Shown here: positions 44,728 to 52,978 of the stretch, piece by piece
Layout: each line of letters begins with the position of its first letter
How positions within the stretch are numbered: position 1 is the stretch's first letter
Origin: CAZWSX01 sp964636985
GTDB lineage: Bacteria; Planctomycetota; Planctomycetia; Pirellulales; Pirellulaceae
DNA: 64,000 nucleotides
Assembly: GCA_964636985.1 (NCBI GenBank)
Contig: CAZWSX010000009.1
Coordinates: forward strand, 1-64,000
Direction of reading: 5' to 3'
The notes under the pieces: model-generated
What the model was told of the DNA's origin: nothing
The model's input: only the letters and a program-made list of their open reading frames with translations
The model's database searches: none
Position numbers and translations under genes: made by a program

Positions 44728-46731
44728 ATGGCCGATCCCGCCCCCAATGAACCGGCGTTCTTGAAATACGTTCGCGAGTACGCCCTCGAACTTCGTAAAA
44801 ACGACAGGGCTCCCGCAACGCTTGATTCTTGGGCCGCGCAGCGAGCAAAAATTAAAGCGGGTTTGGAAAATGCCTGGGGAGCGTTCCCCAAGGAAGCGCC
44901 CGATCTCGCGCCTAAGAAATTTGGCGAGCTAAAACGCGACGGCTATCGCGTCGAGAAGATCGCCTTCCAAACGTTTCCCAATGTTTGGATGACCGCCAAC
45001 GCTTACGTTCCCGACGGCGCAAAGAAAGCAGCAACGGTGCTCGGTGTGCACGGGCACTGGAAGCACGCCAAGCAAGAGCCCGTCGTGCAATCGCGGTGCA
45101 TCGGGCTCGCCAAGCTTGGGTTCTTCGTCCTATGCGTCGATGCCTTCGGCGCAGGTGAGCGAGCCATCGGCAAAGCACTCGGCGAGTATCACGGCGAAAT
45201 GACCGCAGCCACGCTGTGGCCTGCGGGTCTGGCTCTCGCTGGGCTGCAAGTCTACGAAAACATGCGAGCCGTCGATTATCTGGCGACTCGCGAGGAAGCC
45301 GATGTGACTCGACTCGGTATCACCGGTGCCAGCGGCGGGGGAAATCAAACGATGTACACCGGCGCGTATGACGAGCGTTTCAAGGCTGTGGTCCCAGTTT
45401 GCTCGGTGGGCAACTATCAGTCCTACCTCGGTGCGGCATGTTGCATGTGCGAAGTGGTTCCCGGAGCGCTGACATTCACGGAAGAATGGGGCGTTCTGGC
45501 GATGGTTGCGCCGCGCGCCTTGATGGTGATTAACGCCAGCCGAGATGCCCGGCAGTTCTCGATCGCCGAGGCAGCCAAGAGCATTGCCGGCGCCAAGCCT
45601 GTCTTCGAACTACATGGCAAGGGGAAGAGTATCCGCCACACCACGTTCGAATCGGGGCACGACTACAACAAGGAAATGCGCGAGGCGATGTACGGCTGGA
45701 TGGCGCTGCACCTGCGTGGCGAAGGGACGGGGGAACCGATCCCCGATCCTCCACACGAAACCGAAACGCCGGAGGACCTACGGTGCTTCCCGGGCGAGTC
45801 GCGACCCGACGATTACCAAACGCTCCCTCGCTTTGCCAAAGCCGCAACCCTTAAGAATCTCGCGATTCGGCCTGTGCCCAATCACTGGGAATTCCTGCAA
45901 AGCGAAATGGCACAAATGCGGGAATCGCTGGGCTACGTGCTGGGCAATGATCCGTCCGAGTGCCCCATTCAGCTCGAGGTGACGGATTCAGCCGACGAAG
46001 CATCGCGCCTGCTCGCTTACAACAGCGAACCGGCCATTCGCCTGTCGGCCTATCACCAGGTCGGCACGTCCAAGCGCTGGGCAATCCTGGTCGATCTCGA
46101 CGGCCGCGAAAAGGCAATGGAGCGGCCGATCGCCATGGCACTCGCCAAAGCCGGGTGGAACGTGCTGGCTCCAGAACTGCGCGCGTGCGGAACACTGGCG
46201 ATTCCCGGCGATACCGTCGGCCGAGCGACCGATCACAACTCCGCCGAGTGGTCGATGTGGATCGGACGACCGCTACTCGGGCAGTGGGCGTACGACATCC
46301 GCCGCACACTCGACGCGCTGCTCGCTTCGATCGACGGTGTTCCAGAAGAAGTCGCGATTGTGGCCGCAGGACCGGCGACGTTGCCCGCGATGACAGCTGC
46401 GGGATTTGAAGAAGGAATTCGAAAGCTGGTCTGCATCGATCCACTGGCGACATTCGCATCCGATCGCCCGTACGAGAAGCAGCGGCTGGGGATACTCGCA
46501 CCCGGGATTGCGAAAATGGTCGGCGACGTCCAGCACGTTTTGTCGCTAGTGGCTCCACGAAAAGTTCTTGTTGCAGGCTCTGTCGGTTCCGACGCCAAGC
46601 CGCTGGACGGAGCGGATCTGGACGCTGCGTTCGCGTACGCACGGAACGCGTTCAAGATTGCCGGGCAGGAGGGAAGTCTGACCGTCGCGGACGCCAACTC
46701 GCCTGACGCGATTGTGGCGTGGCTGGGCTAA
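44728..46731 (+). CDS. Tandem alpha/beta hydrolase, second domain degenerate
   Basis: I start at the ATG at 44728 (AAGG upstream) rather than 44680; the product is 667 aa and has no signal peptide. The first domain (about 80-335) is an acetyl-xylan-esterase-like alpha/beta hydrolase: VLGVHGHWKHAK (oxyanion region), DAFGAGERAIG, the nucleophile elbow GASGGGN with Ser202, and the GHDYNKEMR His311 region. The second domain (about 420-660) repeats the fold (WAILVDLDGRE, GWNVLAPELRACG, VAIVAAGPATLPAM). Its elbow position reads AAGPAT, without a nucleophile, so it is probably structural or regulatory. The substrate is unknown; an esterase acting on an internalised sugar or polyester is a guess. Confidence 0.75.
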   Translation: MADPAPNEPAFLKYVREYALELRKNDRAPATLDSWAAQRAKIKAGLENAWGAFPKEAPDLAPKKFGELKRDGYRVEKIAFQTFPNVWMTANAYVPDGAKKAATVLGVHGHWKHAKQEPVVQSRCIGLAKLGFFVLCVDAFGAGERAIGKALGEYHGEMTAATLWPAGLALAGLQVYENMRAVDYLATREEADVTRLGITGASGGGNQTMYTGAYDERFKAVVPVCSVGNYQSYLGAACCMCEVVPGALTFTEEWGVLAMVAPRALMVINASRDARQFSIAEAAKSIAGAKPVFELHGKGKSIRHTTFESGHDYNKEMREAMYGWMALHLRGEGTGEPIPDPPHETETPEDLRCFPGESRPDDYQTLPRFAKAATLKNLAIRPVPNHWEFLQSEMAQMRESLGYVLGNDPSECPIQLEVTDSADEASRLLAYNSEPAIRLSAYHQVGTSKRWAILVDLDGREKAMERPIAMALAKAGWNVLAPELRACGTLAIPGDTVGRATDHNSAEWSMWIGRPLLGQWAYDIRRTLDALLASIDGVPEEVAIVAAGPATLPAMTAAGFEEGIRKLVCIDPLATFASDRPYEKQRLGILAPGIAKMVGDVQHVLSLVAPRKVLVAGSVGSDAKPLDGADLDAAFAYARNAFKIAGQEGSLTVADANSPDAIVAWLG

Positions 46732-46785
46732 TCCACTAAAATGCGGTGACGCGAGCAGAATTCTCGACCCAAGAGGCCACAACCG

Positions 46786-47088
46786 ATGACGAATACAGAG
46801 AGAACGTGCGTGCCATGCGGCCAGACGATGTACCCGATTCGCTTGGTCGATGCGACGAGCATCGGCAGCGACCACACCGGGATGGAACACGTCGATCTTG
46901 GTTACGCGGCCGTCGACGAACAAGCGATGTGGATGACCGGCCGCGTTCCAACGCTGGGGTCGGTGTACGGCGCCATTTGCCCTTCGTGCGGTGCGATCCA
47001 ACTGTATGGCCTAGCCCGCGGAGCTTTCCCCACTGGAGCTCGCGATCCCGATAAACCGCCGAAGCTCGATACCGAGCCCGAGAAGTAA
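46786..47088 (+). CDS. Small zinc-ribbon-like protein
   Basis: A 100-residue protein with two CxxC knuckles, CVPCGQ near residue 8 and CPSCGA near residue 66, separated by about 55 residues. This is a zinc-ribbon arrangement. Between them is a conserved-looking core, DHTGMEHVDLGYAAVDEQAMWMTGRVP (in part), with no known motif. The C-terminus is acidic and disordered. It has no signal peptide, so it should be cytoplasmic. It follows the tandem hydrolase by 54 bp. A hairpin at 47096-47124 lies just after its stop and may end the transcript. Role unknown; binding of nucleic acid or protein is possible but not shown. Confidence 0.7.
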   Translation: MTNTERTCVPCGQTMYPIRLVDATSIGSDHTGMEHVDLGYAAVDEQAMWMTGRVPTLGSVYGAICPSCGAIQLYGLARGAFPTGARDPDKPPKLDTEPEK

Positions 47089-47095
47089 ACGCAGT

Positions 47096-47124
47096 TCGCA
47101 CGGGCACTGTGTGAGCCCGTGCGA
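47096..47124 (+). terminator. Perfect 10-bp hairpin between convergent genes
   Basis: TCGCACGGGC (47096-47105) pairs with GCCCGTGCGA (47115-47124) across a 9-nt loop, in the 54-bp gap between the zinc-ribbon gene and the convergent HEWGTF gene. No T-tract is present. Its right arm shares GCCCGTGCG with the hairpin at 61915-61940, so it may belong to a dispersed repeat family. Confidence 0.5.
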
Positions 47125-47142
47125 TGCGTTGCTAAACAGCCG

Positions 47143-48591
47143 TTATTCGTTCTCTTCACCTTTGCGTGGTGGCAGGAAGGGGCGAAGTTCGTAGCGGTTG
47201 ATGAACTCGTTCAGCCGCGAATCGCGGGTGCGAAGAAACGAATCGACCACCAGTGCGTTGCGAAAGCGGCCCAAATCCAGGTACGTCTGATAGTCTTCGG
47301 GAATTGTCGTCTGCAAGTCGCCAATCGGCGTTCGGCCCGAGAGGAAGCGGTGCTTTTCAGGCGATTCGGGAATCTTTTCGACCCACGAGCCATCCGAGAC
47401 TTTGGTTTGCGTGAGCTTCTTGAGCAACTCACGTTGCCGTTCGGTGATGAGCTCGATGCGGCCGACCATCACGCGTTCGATCGGCGGATTGCCCGTAATC
47501 GTCAACGGCAGCACTTCGTCGGTCCACTTTTGCGGAACGAGGTAGAAGATCCGGAGGCCGGGGCTTTGAAAATAGGCTCGTTGCCAGGTCGATAGCAAGG
47601 CAATCGCTTCGTCTTCGTTCAGGCCGTCGGTGATCAGGGACTCTCGCATTTCGTTTTCGAGTTGGCGAACCGAAGCGAAAGTGTGATCTTCCTTGCTGAA
47701 CTCGTACGACATGCTCGCCAGTTCCCCCCCGGCGGCCTTGGCGTTGGCCGTGAGCGGAATGGCCCGATACGCCGCCGAGCCATCCGGCTGGACCGACAGA
47801 AGCCACGCAGGCGAAGGGAAAGTCGCAGCGGTAGCTGGCGAGCCAGGCGAGTTTGCTTCGGCCAAGTGCGAGACGAGCGTGAGCGACTTGCTTTGGCGAT
47901 CGGTCAGCGCGGTCATCGGCGCATTAATGTTCCCGACCCCACGATAGAACAAATAATGTTCGCGTTCGCCGCCGGCGTTTTCGATGCCGGCCGCTTTCAC
48001 GCGCCGCGGGGCCAGCCAAACGTGATCGCTCGTTTCCGGTCCTTTAGGCTCAACGCCCACCTTTAGGTTCTTCCACGAGAGCCCGCCGACCGTAGCGGCC
48101 GTCAAGTTGGAGAAACGGAACGTCTTGGTATCGAGTCCATCAGCCTTGGCTTCGGCCGCGGGATAGAACTCAGTAAGCCAACCACCGCGGAACGTGACGT
48201 CGACATCGACCGTGATCGGCTCCTTCAACTCCCGTGTCGGGTGGAAGTAGATGACCGGCGTTTCGAGCCGCATCGCCACCTGCGGGTGACGGCTGGGCGT
48301 TCCCTTTTGGCGATACTGCCAGTGAAGACTGCTCGAAAAGGGACTGGCCAAAACAAACGGATTCAGATTGTGGACGAACCCGGGAACGGGCTCATCGTCG
48401 ACGTTAATGCCCGTGAGGGCATGGCCCCTTTCGTCTTGCAGGGCGGTGAACGTCCCCCACTCGTGCACCTTAAATGCGGGACTCTTGGTGGAGGGACTTT
48501 TTTCGGGTGAGTTCGTCTCTGCCGCTGTCGCCGGCAGACAAGCCATTGCGACGATTGCCGCGGCGAGGCCGCTTCGAAACCAGGTTTTCAT
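47143..48591 (-). CDS. Secreted 'HEWGTF' hypothetical protein
   Basis: I start at the ATG at 48591, which has GGAG 8 nt upstream in the transcript; the frame extends to 48615. The 482-residue product has a signal peptide (WFRSGLAAAIVAMACLPATAA). The mature N-terminus carries VHEWGTFTALQDERG, a segment I know only as a recurring signature of large secreted planctomycete/verrucomicrobial proteins without assigned function. Further features are VIYFHP with FRGGWLTEFYP, a FYRGVGN segment and a helical region late in the protein (EDEAIALLSTWQRAYFQSPG). No catalytic motif stands out. The LysR gene is divergent from it across 145 bp, making regulation by that protein plausible. Confidence 0.75.
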   Translation of the reverse strand: MKTWFRSGLAAAIVAMACLPATAAETNSPEKSPSTKSPAFKVHEWGTFTALQDERGHALTGINVDDEPVPGFVHNLNPFVLASPFSSSLHWQYRQKGTPSRHPQVAMRLETPVIYFHPTRELKEPITVDVDVTFRGGWLTEFYPAAEAKADGLDTKTFRFSNLTAATVGGLSWKNLKVGVEPKGPETSDHVWLAPRRVKAAGIENAGGEREHYLFYRGVGNINAPMTALTDRQSKSLTLVSHLAEANSPGSPATAATFPSPAWLLSVQPDGSAAYRAIPLTANAKAAGGELASMSYEFSKEDHTFASVRQLENEMRESLITDGLNEDEAIALLSTWQRAYFQSPGLRIFYLVPQKWTDEVLPLTITGNPPIERVMVGRIELITERQRELLKKLTQTKVSDGSWVEKIPESPEKHRFLSGRTPIGDLQTTIPEDYQTYLDLGRFRNALVVDSFLRTRDSRLNEFINRYELRPFLPPRKGEENE

Positions 48592-48736
48592 GTTTGGCAC
48601 TCCGATAAGCGTCAATGACCGACTGACTCCATGCTCGAATTGTCGGCCCTTTTCCTACACTTCTCACGCCGTTTTCATTGCCGTGTTATCATGTTTTTTG
48701 CGTTATATGGTGTCGCGTAGAAAACGAGGCGAAGAC

Positions 48737-49675
48737 ATGGCCAATTCCATTCCCGTAGTGGAGTCGCTTTCGACCGATCAAATCGCCGCGTTTGTGCAGT
48801 TGGCGCAGTCAGGCAGCATTCGCGCCGCCGCTGAAGCGTTGGTCTTGAGCGAGCAAGGCGTGCGAAGCCGGCTACTGGCGCTCGAGGCGCGTTTGGGCGT
48901 GGAACTCTATCGCAAGGCCCGCGGCGTGCGGCGCAGCCATCCGCTCACGGCGCAAGGCCGCGAACTTTTGCCGCGGGCGATCGCTTTCCTCCAACACGGC
49001 AACGAGCTATGCGAATCGTTCCGTCAAGAGAGCCGCCGGCGGGAAGTTCACGTACTGGCCAGCCAATACTTGATCGCGTTCGCGCTGCTCGACGCGGTCA
49101 AGCAGTTTCATGCCCGGCAACCTGAGATCCGCGTGTGGCTGAGCGCGAAGACGGAAAGCGAAATCGCAGCTGCCCTTTGCGAGTCGCCGCAGTTCGATTT
49201 CGGCGTCGCCGCTCCCTATGAGACGAGTACCGAACTCGATTACCAACACTGGTTCTCGATGCCGTGGAGTTTTGTCGCTCCGCCGAAACACCCGCTGCTG
49301 AAGCAATCGCGTCTTAAGCTGGCCGACCTGGTTGACGAACATCTGATCTTTTACGAACGCGGTTCGACCGGCCGCGAGCACGTGATCGAAGCGTTTCAAA
49401 CGGCTGGACTATCGCCGCGCGTCGATTTGGAGGCGACAAATACCGATCTTGTAGTGCGCTTGGTGGAAGCGGGCCTCGGCGTCGCTATTGTCCCTTTGCA
49501 TCCCAGCGGCGCCGTAACTCGCGGACGAAAGGTCGGCAGCGTCTCGCTCGGCAACCAGGTGCGCCCTATTCACTCGGGGCTGATGATTCGCAAAGGAGAA
49601 AAGCTCACTCACGAAGCAGCGGCCTTTCGAGAGTTCATTCTGAAGTCGACCGCAACCAGAGCGGACAATATCTAG
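48737..49675 (+). CDS. LysR family transcriptional regulator
   Basis: The frame opens far upstream, but the ATG at 48737 has GAGG 7 nt before it and gives the classical length (312 aa). An in-frame ATG at 48707 would add ten basic residues. The N-terminal winged HTH (about 10-70) reads DQIAAFVQLAQSGSIRAAAEAL (in part), LSEQGVRSRLLALEARLGVELY, LTAQGRELLP. The effector-binding domain (about 95-300) has the Rossmann-like halves (VHVLASQYLIAFALLDAV, DFGVAAPYET, EAGLGVAIVPL). The recognition helix is unusual (SEQGVRSRLLALE instead of SQPAVSxxIxxLE). LysR proteins commonly control a divergent gene, here the HEWGTF gene. The effector is unknown. Confidence 0.92.
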   Translation: MANSIPVVESLSTDQIAAFVQLAQSGSIRAAAEALVLSEQGVRSRLLALEARLGVELYRKARGVRRSHPLTAQGRELLPRAIAFLQHGNELCESFRQESRRREVHVLASQYLIAFALLDAVKQFHARQPEIRVWLSAKTESEIAAALCESPQFDFGVAAPYETSTELDYQHWFSMPWSFVAPPKHPLLKQSRLKLADLVDEHLIFYERGSTGREHVIEAFQTAGLSPRVDLEATNTDLVVRLVEAGLGVAIVPLHPSGAVTRGRKVGSVSLGNQVRPIHSGLMIRKGEKLTHEAAAFREFILKSTATRADNI

Positions 49676-49681
49676 CGCAAC

Positions 49682-49714
49682 AAAAAAACACTGGCGTCGT
49701 CGAAACGCCAGTGT
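49682..49714 (-). terminator. Rho-independent terminator, probably bidirectional
   Basis: ACACTGGCGT (49688-49697) and ACGCCAGTGT (49705-49714) form a perfect 10-bp stem with a 7-nt loop. On the minus strand it is followed directly by a run of seven T (A at 49682-49688 on the plus strand), the classic terminator for the CxxCH gene. It may also stop the LysR transcript, which ends 7 bp before the A run. Confidence 0.8.
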
Positions 49715-49747
49715 CCAAGAGTTTCACAGTTAGAGCTGCCAGACAAC

Positions 49748-52708
49748 CTACGGCTTGAACGCCTTATCGTCGGCGTTGCCGGCGGAACGAAGATAGGCCA
49801 CCAGGTCAAGCAGTTCTTCCTTAGTGAGCGTATTGATCAGCCCCTCGGGCATCTCGCTCACTTTCGAGTTGGTACGTTCTTCAATCTCGGACTTTTTGAT
49901 TTCCTTGATCTTGAGCGCGAATGGATCGGTGCGGACTTTGATGGTGTCCCCCTTGTCTTCCAGGATGCGGCCGGTAATCACTTCGCCGCTTTCCAACGAA
50001 ATCACTTGTGTGACGTACTGATCCGAGATCGCCTTGCTGGGGTGGATCAGCGATTCGAGGATGTAGGTCGGGTTGAACTTGTTCCCGACCGACGTGATGT
50101 CCGGACCGGTGTCGCCCCCTTGGCCGGCGAAGCGGTGGCACTTGGCACACTGCGCGACGGCGTAGGCCTTTTTGCCACCTTCAAAGGAGCGTCCTTTTTC
50201 TACTTGCGAGAGCAGAGGGACTACGTCGTCCATCTGCCAGTTGTGCACGAACTGGCGAGTCGTTTCGATCGACACCGCCTGCACCTTTTGCGAGCCATCG
50301 AGAATTTCCTTGAGGGCGGCTTTGTCCCCTTCGAGGACGTTCTTGAGCGCGTCTTCGCGAATGCGTTGCACGAACTTTTTGAAGCTATGACCGCCGCGGC
50401 CCGTTTCTTCGGCCAGATTCATCCAGCTAAACATCGCCTTGCGTTGGTCGAGCGTGAAGCCGCTCTTTAAGTTCCGCAGCACCAGCACGTAGAAGAGTTG
50501 GTCTTCCTGCGTCGGCGCTTTGCTCAAGAGTTCCATGCTCTTTGCGACCATGGAAGGATCTTGCAGGTAAGCCAGCACCTGGGCGACTTCGCGGTTGACG
50601 AATTCGCTTTGCGATGGGTACAGAGGCGCCAAAGTGGCAACCACGGCATCGCGGTCGGCCTGCGACGGCTCACCCAGGCGAATGAAGGCCAGCGAATACG
50701 CCCGCATAGCCGACGTAATTTGCTCCTCGGTCAAGTTGGCGTACGGCAACGCGTTCAGCTTGGCCAGGATCTTCGATTGCAAATCCTTGCGACCGTCGCG
50801 AGCGAGCGCGATCATCAGTTGGATTGTGGCCGTCGAGCGATTGTCGGCGAGAGCCTTATCGGCCCACAGATTCGAATCTTGATGTTCGACAGCGACGCGT
50901 GCAGCAAAGCGGATCGAACGGTCGTAGCTGTTCAAGTGAGGCCAAGCCGCCGCGATAGCTGCTGGGTCTTTCTTGCCATGGAACGCTTCCAGCGAGTGCC
51001 GCAGTTTGCGAGCGGCCGCGGCCTTCTCGTCGACGAGCGGCTTCGCGGGCGTGGTTGGCTCGGTGCCCACGTAGCGAACGCGATACAAACCCGACTGCGT
51101 ACGCCGGCCGCCAATGGCAAAGTACATATTTCCGTCGGTGTGGATGCACAGGTCGGTCACCGGCAAGGGCTTGCCGCTGACAAATGTTTCGAACGTTGCC
51201 GTGTAGCTGGCGCCCATTGGAACCATGTGGACCGCGTAGATCTTGCCGTAGGTCCAATCGTTGATGAAAAACGCGCGTTGGTACTTTTCGGGGAACTTGG
51301 CGCCCGTTCCGAAGACAACGCCTGTCGGCGAGCCGAGGCCGATGTTGGCTACTGCTCCTAAGCTGTCGGGCGAGTATTCAGGCCACTTGCCGGTCCCATT
51401 GCGCCAGCCGTATTCGCCGGCCGAAACGATGTGATTGACACGGGTCGGCCGGTACCAAGGCGTTCCCGTATCCCACTCCATGTCGCTGTCGAAGTTGAAG
51501 AGTTCGCCGTCGGTGTTGAAATCGATGTCGTAGCTGTTCCGCAAGCCGGTCGCGATCAGTCGCCAGTTGGCGCCATCCAAATCGCAGCTGGCCACCCATC
51601 CGGCCGGCGCCATGATGTGCGGATCGTGCCCGCCACCGTCGGGATTGCGCGGGAGTAGCAGGTCCTCCGCCCAATTGCGAGCAGGCGAGGCGGGATCGTA
51701 GTTCGCGGGCGGCGGCGTGAAGTTTCCGGCCACCACGTACAAGCGACCATCGGGCCCCAGTTTCACCGCGTGCGGGCCGTGTTCGCCGCTCCCGTCGAAC
51801 TTCTTCAGCAACACGACGGTATCGAGGTTGTCGTCCCCTTTGCTGGCGGTGACGCGGTAGAGGCCATCCCCTTTCGCGGAGGAACCGTTCACCACGACAT
51901 ACAAGCCCTTGTTGAGCCACAGCAAACCATGTGCAGCGCCGATTTGGACGTCGAGTTGTTCGACCTTGGTGCTTTCGACATCCGCGCCCGGAGTGATCCG
52001 ATAGAGCGCGCCGTATTGGTCGCTCGCGAGGAGTCGGCCTTTGTCATCGCTGGTCAGCGAGACCCAACTCCCCTGATCGGCTTTTGGAACCGAGTACAGC
52101 AGCTCCGTCTTGAAGCCGGCGATCGTCGTGATGTTCTCTTCGGTCGTGGCATAGTCAGCGCCGCCGGGAGCATCTCGCAAGCCGAAGCCAACCTCGCCCC
52201 AAGGCGCGACGCCGAGCTTGCCCATCGACTTGGCGTTCTTCCAGGCGCTGTCATCGAAGTCGGACTTGGTCCAGTCGTCTCCATCCAATGGAAGCCTCGT
52301 CTTCCAAGAAGCGTCCGTCGAGAGGACAACCTCTTTGCCCGAAGCCAGCTTGAACTTGAGCTGCGCGATTCCCGCGCCAACGTTCCCTTCGTTCTTCACG
52401 CGCAAGGCGATCACGTTCTTGCCTTGCTTCAGGTATTTGGCCACGTCTTGCTTGACGGTATTGGTCCAATCAGGAGCCGTGATCGTCTTCTGTCCATTCA
52501 CGTAGGCCGTGAGGACATTGTCGGCCGTTCCTTCCAAACGAGCCGATTCGACCATTTCGGGAATCTCAAAGGTCTTGCGAAAGAAGACGGTCGCGTCGTC
52601 GGGCGCTCCTTCCATCCAAATCCAGTCCGGCTTTTGAGCGACTGCTGTTCCGGCGATCATCCATGCCGCGAGGCAACACAGAACCGAGAAACTCCAACGA
52701 AACCTCAT
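49748..52708 (-). CDS. PVC-type heme-binding CxxCH protein with propeller and HEAT regions
   Basis: A 986-residue exported protein (signal peptide WSFSVLCCLAAWMIAGTAVAQ). Domains in order: a galactose-binding-like beta-sandwich (about 27-150; WIWMEGAPDDATVFFRKTF in part, WKTRLPLDGDDW); a beta-propeller resembling soluble glucose/sorbosone-type dehydrogenases (about 190-560; HGPHAVKLGPDGRLYVVAGN, DIDFNTDGELFNFDSDMEWD, GEYGWRNGTGKW); a HEAT-like helical segment (about 580-820); and a C-terminal cytochrome c with C854AKCH858, GPDITSVGNKFNPTYILESLIHPSK and an EMPEGL Met region. This family occurs in planctomycetes and verrucomicrobia and is thought to oxidise sugars or alcohols outside the cell and pass electrons to the heme. 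A terminator follows at 49682-49714. Confidence 0.9.
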   Translation of the reverse strand: MRFRWSFSVLCCLAAWMIAGTAVAQKPDWIWMEGAPDDATVFFRKTFEIPEMVESARLEGTADNVLTAYVNGQKTITAPDWTNTVKQDVAKYLKQGKNVIALRVKNEGNVGAGIAQLKFKLASGKEVVLSTDASWKTRLPLDGDDWTKSDFDDSAWKNAKSMGKLGVAPWGEVGFGLRDAPGGADYATTEENITTIAGFKTELLYSVPKADQGSWVSLTSDDKGRLLASDQYGALYRITPGADVESTKVEQLDVQIGAAHGLLWLNKGLYVVVNGSSAKGDGLYRVTASKGDDNLDTVVLLKKFDGSGEHGPHAVKLGPDGRLYVVAGNFTPPPANYDPASPARNWAEDLLLPRNPDGGGHDPHIMAPAGWVASCDLDGANWRLIATGLRNSYDIDFNTDGELFNFDSDMEWDTGTPWYRPTRVNHIVSAGEYGWRNGTGKWPEYSPDSLGAVANIGLGSPTGVVFGTGAKFPEKYQRAFFINDWTYGKIYAVHMVPMGASYTATFETFVSGKPLPVTDLCIHTDGNMYFAIGGRRTQSGLYRVRYVGTEPTTPAKPLVDEKAAAARKLRHSLEAFHGKKDPAAIAAAWPHLNSYDRSIRFAARVAVEHQDSNLWADKALADNRSTATIQLMIALARDGRKDLQSKILAKLNALPYANLTEEQITSAMRAYSLAFIRLGEPSQADRDAVVATLAPLYPSQSEFVNREVAQVLAYLQDPSMVAKSMELLSKAPTQEDQLFYVLVLRNLKSGFTLDQRKAMFSWMNLAEETGRGGHSFKKFVQRIREDALKNVLEGDKAALKEILDGSQKVQAVSIETTRQFVHNWQMDDVVPLLSQVEKGRSFEGGKKAYAVAQCAKCHRFAGQGGDTGPDITSVGNKFNPTYILESLIHPSKAISDQYVTQVISLESGEVITGRILEDKGDTIKVRTDPFALKIKEIKKSEIEERTNSKVSEMPEGLINTLTKEELLDLVAYLRSAGNADDKAFKP

Positions 52709-52978
52709 CTCAAGACTCCAACGGAATGCGGATCAAGTAGCACGGCAAGCGCTGCTGTACTGCTGACAGGGTGGGATTGGGGAGGCGGGCGATTTCGCTC
52801 GTAGGTTTGCCGCGTTCAGCAACCAGCCGTGTGGGCTTTTGGCGAAATCGAAGCCCTTACTATAGGCGAGTCAACTCCAGTTCGCGACCCGCAATGAACG
52901 ACTTGACACCATTCCCACTTGCCACTTACAAGCAGCTCCGATTTATAACGAACCCGTAACCTTTCATTGTATGCCGTA

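Noticed and set aside
51770..52804. A 344-codon plus-strand frame opposite the CxxCH protein
   Set aside because: The minus strand encodes a recognised four-domain protein over the same bases; the plus-strand product has no recognisable segment.
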